Made by a program: the position numbers and the translations under genes. A stretch of 64,000 nucleotides of DNA, taken from assembly GCA_041484195.1 (NCBI GenBank), contig JBGPHC010000026.1, forward strand, positions 1 to 64,000, in the 5' to 3' direction. The DNA is from PSRI01 sp041484195. Its GTDB lineage: Bacteria > Bacteroidota > Bacteroidia > Chitinophagales > Chitinophagaceae. Under the pieces are notes generated by a model. The model had not been told where the DNA came from. It saw nothing but the letters and a program-made list of their open reading frames with translations, and did not search any database. Shown one piece after another: positions 52,208 to 62,400 of this stretch; the first letter of the stretch is position 1; each line of letters starts with the position of its first letter.

Positions 52208-54034
52208 TTAATTTTCCAATTTATTCCACCAGGTCTTTTTCAGGATCAGCACTATAAGAGCAAGCAATATAACAGTTATCAATAGAGGCAGTTTGAGCCA
52301 TAAAACCACATACATGGGCAGGATCGTGAGGCAACATTGCGCGATGATGCCCAACACCACATTAAACATGTCTAGTTTGAACCTCCTGTTGGGTTCGAAT
52401 GCGGGAACATCTTTTCTCACTTCACGCAGCACCTGGTTCCAGATTCCCCAGGGCCTCACCACCTGGTAAAACTTCTTCAATACTGCCATGTCTGTTGGAG
52501 GCGCAGTATATGTGCCAATCAGGCATCCTGCCAGAGAAATCAAAAATAGAATGGGCCAATAGTAAAGTGGAAGCATATCCGGTAATATCCTCGGGAAAAT
52601 GAGCGCGGCTACGATCCCCCAAAACATGCCCCAGAAAAATCCATGTGCATTGAATCGCCACCAATACCATTTAAGCATATTGGCCGCGATATATCCTCCA
52701 TACAAGGCGCCCACGATCCATTGCAACATGCTGTTGACACTCTCCACAAAAAAACCAAGTATGATCCCGATCGCCGCCACCAGCAGTCCTACCATATAGT
52801 TCAGCGTGATGACCTTCTTGTTGGAAGCACGGGGGTTTACATATTTTAAATAGATATCGTTCACAATATAGGCCTGCGCAGCATTCAATGTTCCGGAAAA
52901 AGTTCCCATAAAAGCTCCCAGCAAACCGGTCAGTGTGAGTCCGAGAATGCCCACCGGCAAAAAATCATTGACCGCTGCAGGTAGTACCCTTTCAAAATCC
53001 ACGCCGGAGGGTCCGGATAGATTGAGCTGCTTGTAATACAGTAATCCCAAAACGGTGAGGCCAATCACCATGGAATAGCGGACGGGTAGCAGAATGATGG
53101 ACACAAATCCGCTCATCTTGGATGCCTCTTTGGGCGAGCGGGTGGATAGGACTTTCTGCATATCATAATTGGGCGCCGGGCCCGCAAGGCTCGCCAGCAC
53201 ACCTTTGAAAAGCATCATCATGAAAAAGAAACCAAAGAGTCCGAAGCCATCGTCTTTGATCTTTTGATTAGCCTCAGGTATGATTCTATTCCAGTCGAGA
53301 TGGAGTTTCCAATTGAAAAAAGGATTGAGCCATCCTTTGGGAACATTTAAGTCCTGACCCTTAAAATGGATCATTGCAATGACGGCGATGGAAATGCAGG
53401 CCACCGTCATGATCATGTATTTGATGACATCTCCCAATACAATACTGTGCATGCCTCCCAGGATGGAATAGAACATCGCAAATAAGGTGAAGAGGATCCC
53501 GTAAAAATGAGAAACGTATCGGGGGGCGATTTCGAATGGTACATAGGCCTTCACTTCAGACCAGGGCACAAAGATTTCGATGAATTTTCCCAAACCTATG
53601 AATCCATAAGCTAGGAATCCAAAGCAGCTCAACAGGGCAAAAGCCACTACTACGTTGTGGGATGCTTTCACCCCTTTTCCACTTCCCCCGAATCGGGTGG
53701 CCAGCCATTCCGCGCCTGTTGTGGCATTGGAACGTCGAAGCCATTTTGACAAGAACATCATCATGAATACCTGGTTGAATACAGGCCAGAGCCAGGGAAT
53801 CCAAATGCTTTTCATTCCGTATACGAAACAAAGAGCCACCATCCACATGGTTCCACTGATATCAAACATATCGCTGGCATCGCTCAGGCCCAGCATATAC
53901 CATGGCAATGATTTTCCACCGAGCAAATAGCTTTCTTTATTGACCCGCGCTTTTTTGCGAAGGCTCCAGCCAATGATCAACATGGTAATCAGGTAGGCGA
54001 CAATGATCGCGATATCCAGAAAATGTAATTTCAT
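52208..54034 (-). CDS. Sodium:solute symporter family (SSS) transporter
   Basis: The 608-aa protein has about 13-14 membrane segments, beginning LDIAIIVAYLITMLIIGWSL and the family marker KESYLLGGKSLPWYMLGLS near residue 35. LTGLLGAFMGTFSGTLNAA, typical of the SSS core, is at about residue 370. The last quarter has extra helices after a cytoplasmic loop with FEPNRRFKLDMFNV. It would import a sugar with sodium. Inside this operon the likely substrate is mannobiose or a short mannooligosaccharide, or mannosylglucose. It is 18 bp from the GH5 gene. MFS/GPH permeases are more common in mannan loci. Confidence 0.93.
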   Translation of the reverse strand: MKLHFLDIAIIVAYLITMLIIGWSLRKKARVNKESYLLGGKSLPWYMLGLSDASDMFDISGTMWMVALCFVYGMKSIWIPWLWPVFNQVFMMMFLSKWLRRSNATTGAEWLATRFGGSGKGVKASHNVVVAFALLSCFGFLAYGFIGLGKFIEIFVPWSEVKAYVPFEIAPRYVSHFYGILFTLFAMFYSILGGMHSIVLGDVIKYMIMTVACISIAVIAMIHFKGQDLNVPKGWLNPFFNWKLHLDWNRIIPEANQKIKDDGFGLFGFFFMMMLFKGVLASLAGPAPNYDMQKVLSTRSPKEASKMSGFVSIILLPVRYSMVIGLTVLGLLYYKQLNLSGPSGVDFERVLPAAVNDFLPVGILGLTLTGLLGAFMGTFSGTLNAAQAYIVNDIYLKYVNPRASNKKVITLNYMVGLLVAAIGIILGFFVESVNSMLQWIVGALYGGYIAANMLKWYWWRFNAHGFFWGMFWGIVAALIFPRILPDMLPLYYWPILFLISLAGCLIGTYTAPPTDMAVLKKFYQVVRPWGIWNQVLREVRKDVPAFEPNRRFKLDMFNVVLGIIAQCCLTILPMYVVLWLKLPLLITVILLALIVLILKKTWWNKLEN

Positions 54035-54052
54035 CTGCGTCGGTTATGCTTG

Positions 54053-55060
54053 CTATAGCAGGTTATATATGATATCAAAATAGGAACTTTTTGTAAAACT
54101 CGTTGCAGTTGCATTCGTACTCCAGGCAGGTGACATCATATTCATGGTGCCTCCATCGCCATTCCAACACCATCCCACCACGGCCCATCCTTTCGATTTA
54201 GCATAAGCGACCAATCCTGACCAGTCCACCGAACCGGATGGGGCGTTCCCGAATTCGCCTATGATGCAGGGACGGCCTGAACTTGCGAGTTCTTCCAAAT
54301 CCGACTGTTGCAGGCTGTGATTCTTCGCCTGATTCCAACCGTTAGGATAAACATGCGCGGAAAGTATGATCGAACTGTCATTGATCTTCGTTCCATTGCT
54401 GCCTTTTATCGCCGCCAGCGCGGTGGTGGTGCCCTGCCCCCACCCGGGACAATCAATAATCACGGGTCCGGAATAAACAGTTCTGAGAATGGCGATCGCG
54501 TCATTATAGGCACTCGCATAAGCGTTGGAACTGATACTATGACTTCCCCATTCATTCATCAGGTTAATTATGAATGATCCTGACTGGTGTAGGGCCGCAT
54601 AATTATTTTTCCACCAGTTGGACGCGGCTAATAATTCACCGGCGTCGTCGGAACCCAACACGGTGTACTTATGATAGGTGGCAATGATGGAAAGCCCGTT
54701 TGCTGTGGCCGCGCTGATCCAGGACTGCACGGTTGCGATATTCATCGCGGGTTCAATTTCAATCCTCACGGTTTTAATCTTGCTGTTCTGCACCATCAGG
54801 TCCCAGGCAAAATTTACCGTGCCTCCATTGTAATAGGATGGCTGCAGGTTAACCCCATTTCCAAAAATAGTGGAACTGGGCTGGGGACTCACCGTGGTAT
54901 CCGGCGGCGGAGGTGGCGGCTGATGGTTAGTCGTATCCACCGGGGGGTTGGGCGCCGGACCATGGGAAGTTTTGGAACAGCCCGTCAAAACCGCCTGGCA
55001 GGTCAAAGCCAGCATCAGATTCAAAACACAGCAGGCGAATCCCGGGAATATTTTTTTCAT
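54053..55060 (-). CDS. GH5-type glycoside hydrolase lipoprotein (probable beta-mannanase)
   Basis: The 335-aa product has a lipoprotein signal with lipobox LTGC (Cys about 28) and a Pro-rich linker (PPVDTTNHQPPPPPPDTT). The barrel contains VNFAWDLM, SGSFIINLMNEWGSH (acid/base Glu), ILSAHVYPNGW and RPCIIGEFGNAPSG (nucleophile Glu), ending with a GWAVVGWCWNGDGG segment. These fit GH5 endo-mannanase/endoglucanase members. The neighbouring epimerase and GH130 point to beta-mannan as substrate. It probably acts on the cell surface, releasing oligosaccharides for SusCD. The 231-bp gap upstream separates it from the binding proteins. Confidence 0.87.
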   Translation of the reverse strand: MKKIFPGFACCVLNLMLALTCQAVLTGCSKTSHGPAPNPPVDTTNHQPPPPPPDTTVSPQPSSTIFGNGVNLQPSYYNGGTVNFAWDLMVQNSKIKTVRIEIEPAMNIATVQSWISAATANGLSIIATYHKYTVLGSDDAGELLAASNWWKNNYAALHQSGSFIINLMNEWGSHSISSNAYASAYNDAIAILRTVYSGPVIIDCPGWGQGTTTALAAIKGSNGTKINDSSIILSAHVYPNGWNQAKNHSLQQSDLEELASSGRPCIIGEFGNAPSGSVDWSGLVAYAKSKGWAVVGWCWNGDGGTMNMMSPAWSTNATATSFTKSSYFDIIYNLL

Positions 55061-55291
55061 AAAATCAGTTTTATAGTACGGTTACATATTTCGCTTATCC
55101 CAGGCATGCAGCTAAACAAAGCGCCCATAGTAAAAACTACAGGCGGCTGTTCACAAAACGACAGTGCATGAGAAATGGAGAGTTTTTTCCTGGGTAACAG
55201 CAATCTGTTTATCAATAAGATTTCTCAACAGGTTTACCTTAATAATATAATCCAATCCGATTCCAAAAGGAACGCCTGCATTTTCACAGTC

Positions 55292-56677
55292 TTATTTATG
55301 TTCAAACCTGACATTATCTATAGCCACGTTCACTTTGGAAGTACCGTTGTTGAAGGCCACTCCAAAATCAGAATCTATTTTTGATAAATCGGTAATATGG
55401 TTGGTTCCGTCGGAGAAATCAGACAATGGAATGGTAAAGGTCTTCCATCCGAATGTTCTGAACGTTCCGCCATTGGATGCCCATGGTTTCCAATAGTACC
55501 AGAAATCTCCTTCTGAACCTTTCAATCGCCACGCGAATTCACCACCAGTGATCGGATCAATTATGTAGATGTCAAATTTGAGCACATAGTTACTGATATC
55601 GGTCCCGATTGTGCTGCCGGGGAAATTATTGGCGCCGTTTCTCCAGAAGAAGCCATGCCAGTCGGTGATCGTGTTGGCACCCGTATTCACGCGGAGATAT
55701 CCATCCGAAATCCCGAGGGATGGATCCGTTTCAATGGCGCCGACATCATTCCACCAAAAATCCTTGTTTCCGGTTCCGTTGAAGTCGAAGAATACCAGGT
55801 TGGGATCCTGCACGGGTTCCAGCACGTCCAGTAATCCTTTCACCTGGAATGGATCGGAGCTGCTGGCAGTGCCGATAGCGTTTGCAACGGTTACCTTGTT
55901 GGTAGAAGCCGTGGCCGGTACTTCGAGTATCAGGCTATTGTCATCAATACTGCGGAAACCGGCATCTACGGTGCCCAGTTTTACGCTTTGAATATTTGTT
56001 AATCTTTTTCCAGTCACGGTTACCGAATCACCGGGATGCCCGGAAGTGGGATTCAAAGAAGTGATGACGGGTGAGAGGTCAACCGTAAAATCCACTGAGG
56101 CGGAACCCACCGGGTTGGTGACGGTTATTTGCTGGTCGCCCCCGGCCGCATTCAATGGCACCTTAACTGTAATCTTTGTACTGCTGGCGCTAAATGAAGT
56201 GGTGCCGATCGCACCAAATTTCACTTCGGCCACATTGGCCAGGTCCGCGCCATTGATCGTGATCTCATCATCCGGATAAGCTTTCTTGGGATTTACAGAA
56301 CTAACGGTGGGTAGGCGCGGAGTCTCTATAACAGTGAATTTGAGTGAAGCATATCCGGTGCCATCTGCATAGTAAACCTGTACATAGAGTTCGCCAGGAG
56401 CGAGACCGGCAGGCACGGTGGCCGTAATCGCAGTATCAGTATTGGAACCTGCGGAAAAATTCTCAGCATCCTGCTTTCCAAATTTAACGCTGGTCACATC
56501 TTTCAGATGAAGTCCCTTGATCTCCACCGCAGTGCCCACCATGGCGGCTGCAGGAAGCACCTGAGTTATCTGCGGGAGGGTCTGATGCGGAAGCTCGTTT
56601 TTCTTGCATCCTATGTAAAAAATAAAAAAATATATCGGTACACCCAGGAATATAATTTTTTTGAATTGCCTATACAT
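55292..56677 (-). CDS. IPT/TIG surface glycan-binding lipoprotein with C-terminal binding domain
   Basis: Product is 461 aa from the ATG at 56677 (MYRQFKKIIFLGVPIYFF); the frame to 56734 adds no signal. A lipoprotein Cys lies in FYIGCKK. Three IPT/TIG repeats follow (PQITQVLPAAAMVGTAVEI; LPTVSSVNPKKAYPDDEI; PVITSLNPTSGHPGDSV), then a domain with FFDFNGTGNKDFWWNDVGA and NVRFEHK at the end. The layout is that of SGBP-B glycan-binding proteins. It is likely surface-exposed and presents mannan to SusD. It lies between the GH5 gene and the second binding lipoprotein in the operon. Confidence 0.85.
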   Translation of the reverse strand: MYRQFKKIIFLGVPIYFFIFYIGCKKNELPHQTLPQITQVLPAAAMVGTAVEIKGLHLKDVTSVKFGKQDAENFSAGSNTDTAITATVPAGLAPGELYVQVYYADGTGYASLKFTVIETPRLPTVSSVNPKKAYPDDEITINGADLANVAEVKFGAIGTTSFSASSTKITVKVPLNAAGGDQQITVTNPVGSASVDFTVDLSPVITSLNPTSGHPGDSVTVTGKRLTNIQSVKLGTVDAGFRSIDDNSLILEVPATASTNKVTVANAIGTASSSDPFQVKGLLDVLEPVQDPNLVFFDFNGTGNKDFWWNDVGAIETDPSLGISDGYLRVNTGANTITDWHGFFWRNGANNFPGSTIGTDISNYVLKFDIYIIDPITGGEFAWRLKGSEGDFWYYWKPWASNGGTFRTFGWKTFTIPLSDFSDGTNHITDLSKIDSDFGVAFNNGTSKVNVAIDNVRFEHK

Positions 56678-56798
56678 AGAGCTATTTTTTATTTTGATTA
56701 ATGCTGCACTGTCATGTATGATTTCATCAGGCACTTGCTAAATATCCTCACGAAACAATCTCTCAGAGAGCTTTCTCAAATCCTTGCCGCCAATTTTC

Positions 56799-57827
56799 CT
56801 ATTGCGTCATATAGATATCGTCGAAATAAATCGTCTCGGTGATGCCTGTGGGTCCGTGAATCTGGAAATTGAGCCTGGTTCCTGTAACACCATCGAAGTT
56901 GCCGGATACGGGAATCGTGAAATGTGTCCATACTCCAGCCGGTATCGTTATAGTCTTCGCCACTGCGGTGCCACTGCTTACTCCATCAGGTTTGACGTCC
57001 ACATCATTATCCTGAGTTCCTCCCTTTGCCCAAAATGAAAGCGCCTGGTAATTATTGAATACAATATCAAAATCGTAGTGAAAACTCAGGCCCTGCCATC
57101 CATCGGCGCCATAGACCGCCTGCAGCGAATGGGTGCCTGCAACAGCATAATTAGTGGAACCGCTGGCAGCGCACCAGGACCAGTTTTGAATTCCCGAAGC
57201 AAAATCTTCAGTAAAGAATTTGAAAGTCTTGTCCATATTGGTGAGAGCGAAACTGGTGGTAGTGGAACCAGCGTTATTATGGATGATGAGTTTGGCGGTT
57301 TTTACATCGGCCGCGGGCATGGTGATCACCAATTTAGTGGCTTCGGCGGAAACGACCGTCGCAGTCAATGAAGTGCCTTCCAGGCTGACGGCGTCTACAG
57401 CTTCCAGGTAGTTACCATTGATGGTGACATTGCTGCCCGCCTCCCATTCCTGGGGAAAAGCCGAGGTGATGCTGGGCACAGCCAATACGGTAAAGGGTAC
57501 ACTGAATTGGTATCCTGCTGCATTCGTCAGTACAATATGCTGGTCTCCCACATTCGCGCCTGCCGGGACTCGGAAAATGAGCGCATTGTCAGTGTTCAAT
57601 GTGGGGTTGACTCCTGCAGCCACATTGCCAAGGTCAAAAACAATGCTTCGGATATTCGCTAATCCACTACCCGTCAGCGTGAGAACCGTATTCCCCGCCC
57701 CTTCTGCGGGTGTGATCGCATTCGTTTTTGGAACAGTCAGTGAGTCCTTCTTGCAGGATGTTACCAGCAGTCCACTAACTATAAGTATGGATAGTGTTCT
57801 TGCAGTTATCATCTTATAAAATTTCAT
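56799..57827 (-). CDS. IPT/TIG surface glycan-binding lipoprotein (second)
   Basis: The 342-aa product has a lipoprotein signal (SGLLVTSCKK, Cys about 25), two IPT/TIG repeats (TNAITPAEGAGNTVLTLTGSG; PSITSAFPQEWEAGSNVTING) and a C-terminal beta-sandwich that binds sugar-like ligands (WSWCAASGSTNYAVAGTHSL, ALSFWAKGGTQDNDVDV, TIYFDDIYM). It is shorter than its partner downstream and has one repeat fewer. Two such proteins suggest binding to more than one feature of the polysaccharide. It lies 65 bp after susD. Confidence 0.85.
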   Translation of the reverse strand: MKFYKMITARTLSILIVSGLLVTSCKKDSLTVPKTNAITPAEGAGNTVLTLTGSGLANIRSIVFDLGNVAAGVNPTLNTDNALIFRVPAGANVGDQHIVLTNAAGYQFSVPFTVLAVPSITSAFPQEWEAGSNVTINGNYLEAVDAVSLEGTSLTATVVSAEATKLVITMPAADVKTAKLIIHNNAGSTTTSFALTNMDKTFKFFTEDFASGIQNWSWCAASGSTNYAVAGTHSLQAVYGADGWQGLSFHYDFDIVFNNYQALSFWAKGGTQDNDVDVKPDGVSSGTAVAKTITIPAGVWTHFTIPVSGNFDGVTGTRLNFQIHGPTGITETIYFDDIYMTQ

Positions 57828-57892
57828 TCTACAAATTTTAAAGTCCTATTTATGATTTGCCATAAGCCTTCCGCATTCCAGTCCTTGAATAA

Positions 57893-59470
57893 TCAATAGA
57901 ATGGCACGGCAGGTTCACTCAATTTGGGATCCTGTACAATTTCAGATTGAGGGATTGGCAGGTACATCTGGCTGGGATCCGAAAAACTGGCGCCCACATG
58001 ATTGATCGCACTTCCGTCAAAATTGTAGGTCCCCCGTTCCTGAGCGGTGATGATTTGTTTTGCCTTGTCAAATCCCTGTCTCTGCACATCAAACCAATAA
58101 TCTCCTTCAAAGGCGAATTCCGACCTTCTTTCCTGCATGATATCGTCTTTGGTTAAGCTGGTCGCCGTAGGAAGCCCTGCACGGTCATGATGCACCCTGT
58201 TAAAATATTGAAGGGCGGTTGCATCAGTCGTGGAAGCATTGGTTCCCAGCGTGGCTTCAGCATAGATCAGCAATATATCCGCATATCTCAAAAGGTAAGT
58301 GCAGATATCGGTTGAACCGTTGCTGCTCATATTCTCTCCATTGGAACCCGTTCCCACCACATATTTCAAGGCATTAGCCCTTGTTCCTGTTGTTACATGC
58401 GTCGCGTCATTCAGATGATTTGTTGTGTCATAAGCAAAACCTCCGGGGAAATTACTGTTAGTCCAGTCGGCCCTGGTGAAACCCTGTTCCATGACTGACC
58501 ATCCTCTTCTCTTGTCGCCAGGCTTGTAAGAATTCAAGACATCAATAGAAGGTATGACAGATGAATAGCCTGTATTGAATCCCGGTTTCAGCAGCGTGGA
58601 TGGGCCTGCGTAAACCTGCACGGGATTGGCGAAACTGTATCCACCAGCTGCAATCCATTGCAGTGCTACCAGGGACTCAATATTATTGTTGGCCTTGGAA
58701 CTGGTAAACATTTCGTAATAATTTGGATAAAGGTCATATTTACCGGACTGTATCACTTCTGTTGCGGCGGCCTTGGCGCTGTCATAATCTCCCCTGTACA
58801 AATACAGTTTGGCCATCATGCCAGCGGCGGAATATTTTGTCACCCTGCCTTTTTGATAGGGATCTGCCGGCAAATTTTGTTCGGCATATTTGAAATCCTC
58901 GAGTGCGAAGCGCAATACATCTTTTTGCAGGTATCTCGGCACATTGTAGTCTCCGGAACCAGCAAGGGCCACAGGATCGGTAACAATCGGCGCGTCTCCG
59001 AATGTACGGGCGATATAAAAATAGGCCAGCCCTCTCATGAATCTCGCTTCGGCTATACCCAGGTCGAGAAATGGTTGGTCAACTCCGGTAGATTTTTTTT
59101 GCTGAAATGTATTCACCAGAACTGTTGCATTGCCGGACACTTTATAAAAAGATTGCCAGGAACTCAAAACCAGTGGATCGGTGCTGAGCACTGTAAAATT
59201 CACGTAGCTGTTGCTGCCGTAGTTCACGTCGCCGGCTGATGTCAGCATATTCCCGCCAAGCACTTCGCCGATCGCATGAAATGCTTTGTCCTGGAAATCA
59301 TACCACACCGAATTGTACAGGTAACCCGTGGCGCCTTGAACCTGTTCTGCCGTGTTGTAATAAGTATCCAGCGTTGGATTATTGGCCGAAGGATGATTCA
59401 AAAATTCCTTCTTGCAGGCACACAGGCTACTTACGGTTAATATTATGATTGCTATTTTTTGGGCTTTCAT
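57893..59470 (-). CDS. susD: SusD/RagB family nutrient-binding lipoprotein
   Basis: The 525-aa product has lipobox CAC near SSLCACKKEF (Cys about 20), then TPR-like SusD helices with DTYYNTAEQVQGATGYLYN, ARFMRGLAYFYIARTFGDAP, and the C-terminal RRSEFAFEGDYWFDVQRQG followed by YLPIPQSEIVQDPKL. These are signature segments of SusD proteins. It binds the oligosaccharide at the cell surface and closes over the SusC pore. It starts 19 bp after susC ends. It probably binds mannan-oligosaccharides. Confidence 0.96.
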   Translation of the reverse strand: MKAQKIAIIILTVSSLCACKKEFLNHPSANNPTLDTYYNTAEQVQGATGYLYNSVWYDFQDKAFHAIGEVLGGNMLTSAGDVNYGSNSYVNFTVLSTDPLVLSSWQSFYKVSGNATVLVNTFQQKKSTGVDQPFLDLGIAEARFMRGLAYFYIARTFGDAPIVTDPVALAGSGDYNVPRYLQKDVLRFALEDFKYAEQNLPADPYQKGRVTKYSAAGMMAKLYLYRGDYDSAKAAATEVIQSGKYDLYPNYYEMFTSSKANNNIESLVALQWIAAGGYSFANPVQVYAGPSTLLKPGFNTGYSSVIPSIDVLNSYKPGDKRRGWSVMEQGFTRADWTNSNFPGGFAYDTTNHLNDATHVTTGTRANALKYVVGTGSNGENMSSNGSTDICTYLLRYADILLIYAEATLGTNASTTDATALQYFNRVHHDRAGLPTATSLTKDDIMQERRSEFAFEGDYWFDVQRQGFDKAKQIITAQERGTYNFDGSAINHVGASFSDPSQMYLPIPQSEIVQDPKLSEPAVPFY

Positions 59471-59489
59471 CTTTCTTTGATTTGATTTC

Positions 59490-62400
59490 TTAAAATTCTA
59501 TGTTAGCGCCTATATTAATTGTCCTGGGGTTGGGATAGTGCCCATTGTCCACATTCTGCGACAGCACGTTCTTGTTGAAGGATCCTATTTCAGGATCATA
59601 TCCCGAATAACCGGTCAGCGTGAATAAGTTTTGTCCGGATATATACACCCGCGCACTCGTCATCTTGGCCTTGCGTGCCCATTTTGCAGGCAGGTTATAA
59701 CCCAGGGAAATATTTTGCAGGCGCAAATAGGACCCATCCTCAACATATCGGTCTGAATTTCTCAGGTTATTATTATTCCATTGATTATACCGGGGCATGC
59801 TGGCATCCGTATGATCGGGTGTGTAGCGGTCCAGCACCGTGCTAAGTTGGTTGAGATAAACGTTGAATAAGGATTCGGAATATTTTCTTGTCCAGTTAAA
59901 TATCTTGCTTCCATACACTCCCTGCAGGAAGAAAGAAAAATCAAAATCTTTGTATTGGAATGTATTCGTGATGCCAAATGTGAATTTTGGATTGGGGTCT
60001 CCGATAAAAGTCACGTCATCGCTACCGATGATGCCATCAGGTTTACCTCCGGGCCCACTGATATCTTTGTAGCGGATATCCCCCAGCCAGGTTTGGGTAA
60101 CACCTACGGGAAGAGACTTGGGTCCATTGTTCAGTTCATCCAAGGTCAGGAAGAGTCCATCAGTCACATATCCATAAAAAGTTCCCACCGCACCACCGGC
60201 TTGTGTGATATTCACCACGGAAGCATTGCCGGTGAAGTCCTGCGCTTCGCCTCTCAGCAGGGCGCCAGGCGCATTGAGCCGCACCAGCAGGTTCTTGTAA
60301 TGGCTGAAAATTACACCGGTCTTCCAGGAAAAATTCTTGCCTTGAATATTATAGGTAGTGAGACTGACATCAATTCCGTTATTGGTCATTTCTCCTGCAT
60401 TAGTCACAGGGGGTTCAATTTCCTTGTAACCGGTATTAGGCGGATTGGGATCCAGTCCCGCGAATACAGGCAGCGTGGTGGAAAGGATCATATTGGTGGT
60501 GGTCTTCTTATAGACATCTACACTCAGTTCAATTCTCCTGTTGAGAAAACTGAGATCCACTCCCGCGTTATAGGTAACCACCGATTCCCAACTCAGGTCA
60601 GGATTACCCACATTGGCGGGAACACCTCCGGGACCGAATGGAGCCGTGCTGAATAAACGGATATTGGTGGAATAGGCATTCTGAACCGGGGAATTCTGGT
60701 TCCCAACGGAACCTATGCCCACCCTGAGTTTGAGATAATTAATGAAATTCCATTTTTGGGCAAAACTTTCATTGGTTACAGTCCAGCCTGCCGATGCGGC
60801 GGGGAAATAGGCAATTCTTTTATTAGGTCCAAAGCTCGAAGCGCCATCTCTTCTCACGGAACCACTGATCGAGTAGCGATTATCGTAAGTATAGTTGGTA
60901 CGGGCAAAATAAGAATCCATGCTCCAGTCGCCCTTCTGTCCGTTGGTCTGCGACACATCAACGGTGCCGGCACTCGTGGAAGGTAGGTTCAGGTTGAGAT
61001 TGGTGACGGAGACATATTTATTGTCGTAGTGTGACGACTGGGCTTCATGGCCAACAACGGCGTTTATGAAATGCTTCCCAAATCCTTTATTGAAGGTCAG
61101 GTAATTTCTCAGCCCCCAATAATAACTGGTATTACGATCTTCCCGCAAGCGGCTGGGCGCGAGAATGGTCTGCCTGGTACTATCGTTAATGTATAGAGGC
61201 TGGAATGCTGAATTTTCACCCAACTGAAAATCGTAGTTCACTTCATTTCTCAAACTAAGTGACTTGGTAAATTGTATCTCGCCATAAATATTGCCGAATG
61301 CCTTCGTCTGGACGGCTCTTACGTCACGCAGGAGGGCCGTGGCTATCGGGTTGGAATTGCTGTTCCCGAATGTGTTGGCGCCGAGGGACGTGGTGGTAAT
61401 ATATTGTCCATCCAGACCTTTAACGGGGGTAGCAGGACTATTATACAATACGATGGTAGTGGGCGTTTCGGTGCCATCAGTCAGCGTAATTCGCTGGTTA
61501 CTTTGGGAAAGGTTGGTGCTGATGCCGGCCCTGAACCAGCTCTTCACCTGTTGGTCCAGGCTGAACCTGCCGGAATACCTGTTGAATTTGGAGCCGACAA
61601 TCGTTCCGGTCTGGTCAAAGTAATTCAATGAAAAATAATAGGTAGTCTTATTCTGTCCTCCCGAAAATGAAACCTGCTGGTTCATGATCTGGCCTCTTTG
61701 AAAAATGGCATCTTGCCAGTCCGTACCTGGTCCAAGAACCGAAGGATCCTTCAATTCCCCAATAGTATCCAGTCCGCCACCCGCAGCCCTGATTTCAGGA
61801 ACAATGGAATTATAATAGCTCGCGTATTGTGGAAGATTCATCACCGGCAATTTCTTCTGCACGGTTTGCACTCCATAATAAAAATCATAAGATATCTTGC
61901 CCTCGCCACTCTTGCCTCTCTTGGTGGTTATCAGCACCACTCCATTCGCGGCGAGTGAACCATAGATGGCTTGCGCTGACGCGTCTTTAAGAATGTCAAC
62001 GGAAGCTATATCCGAAGGATTCAAAGTTGCCATGATGCTTTGTTGAGACTGGCCCGCCTTGCCCCCCAACTGATCCTGTGGAATACTGGAGGTGTTGGTA
62101 AGGATAGGAACGCCATCTACCACATACAATGGTTCATTGCCATTGACACTGGTGATGCCACGCACCCGCAGTGATACACCACCACCCGGTTGTCCCGAAT
62201 TATTGGTGATGGAAACACCAGACACTTTACCCTGTAGGGCCTGATCAATACCGGCAACCGGAATATTTTTTATGTCTTTTTCACTCACGGAGGAAATGGA
62301 TGTAGTTACGTTGGCTCTTTTTACCGTTCCATAACCGATCACCACCACTTCATTGAGTTTGTTGTCGGCAACATCCAGGGTGACCAGCACATTGGATTTC

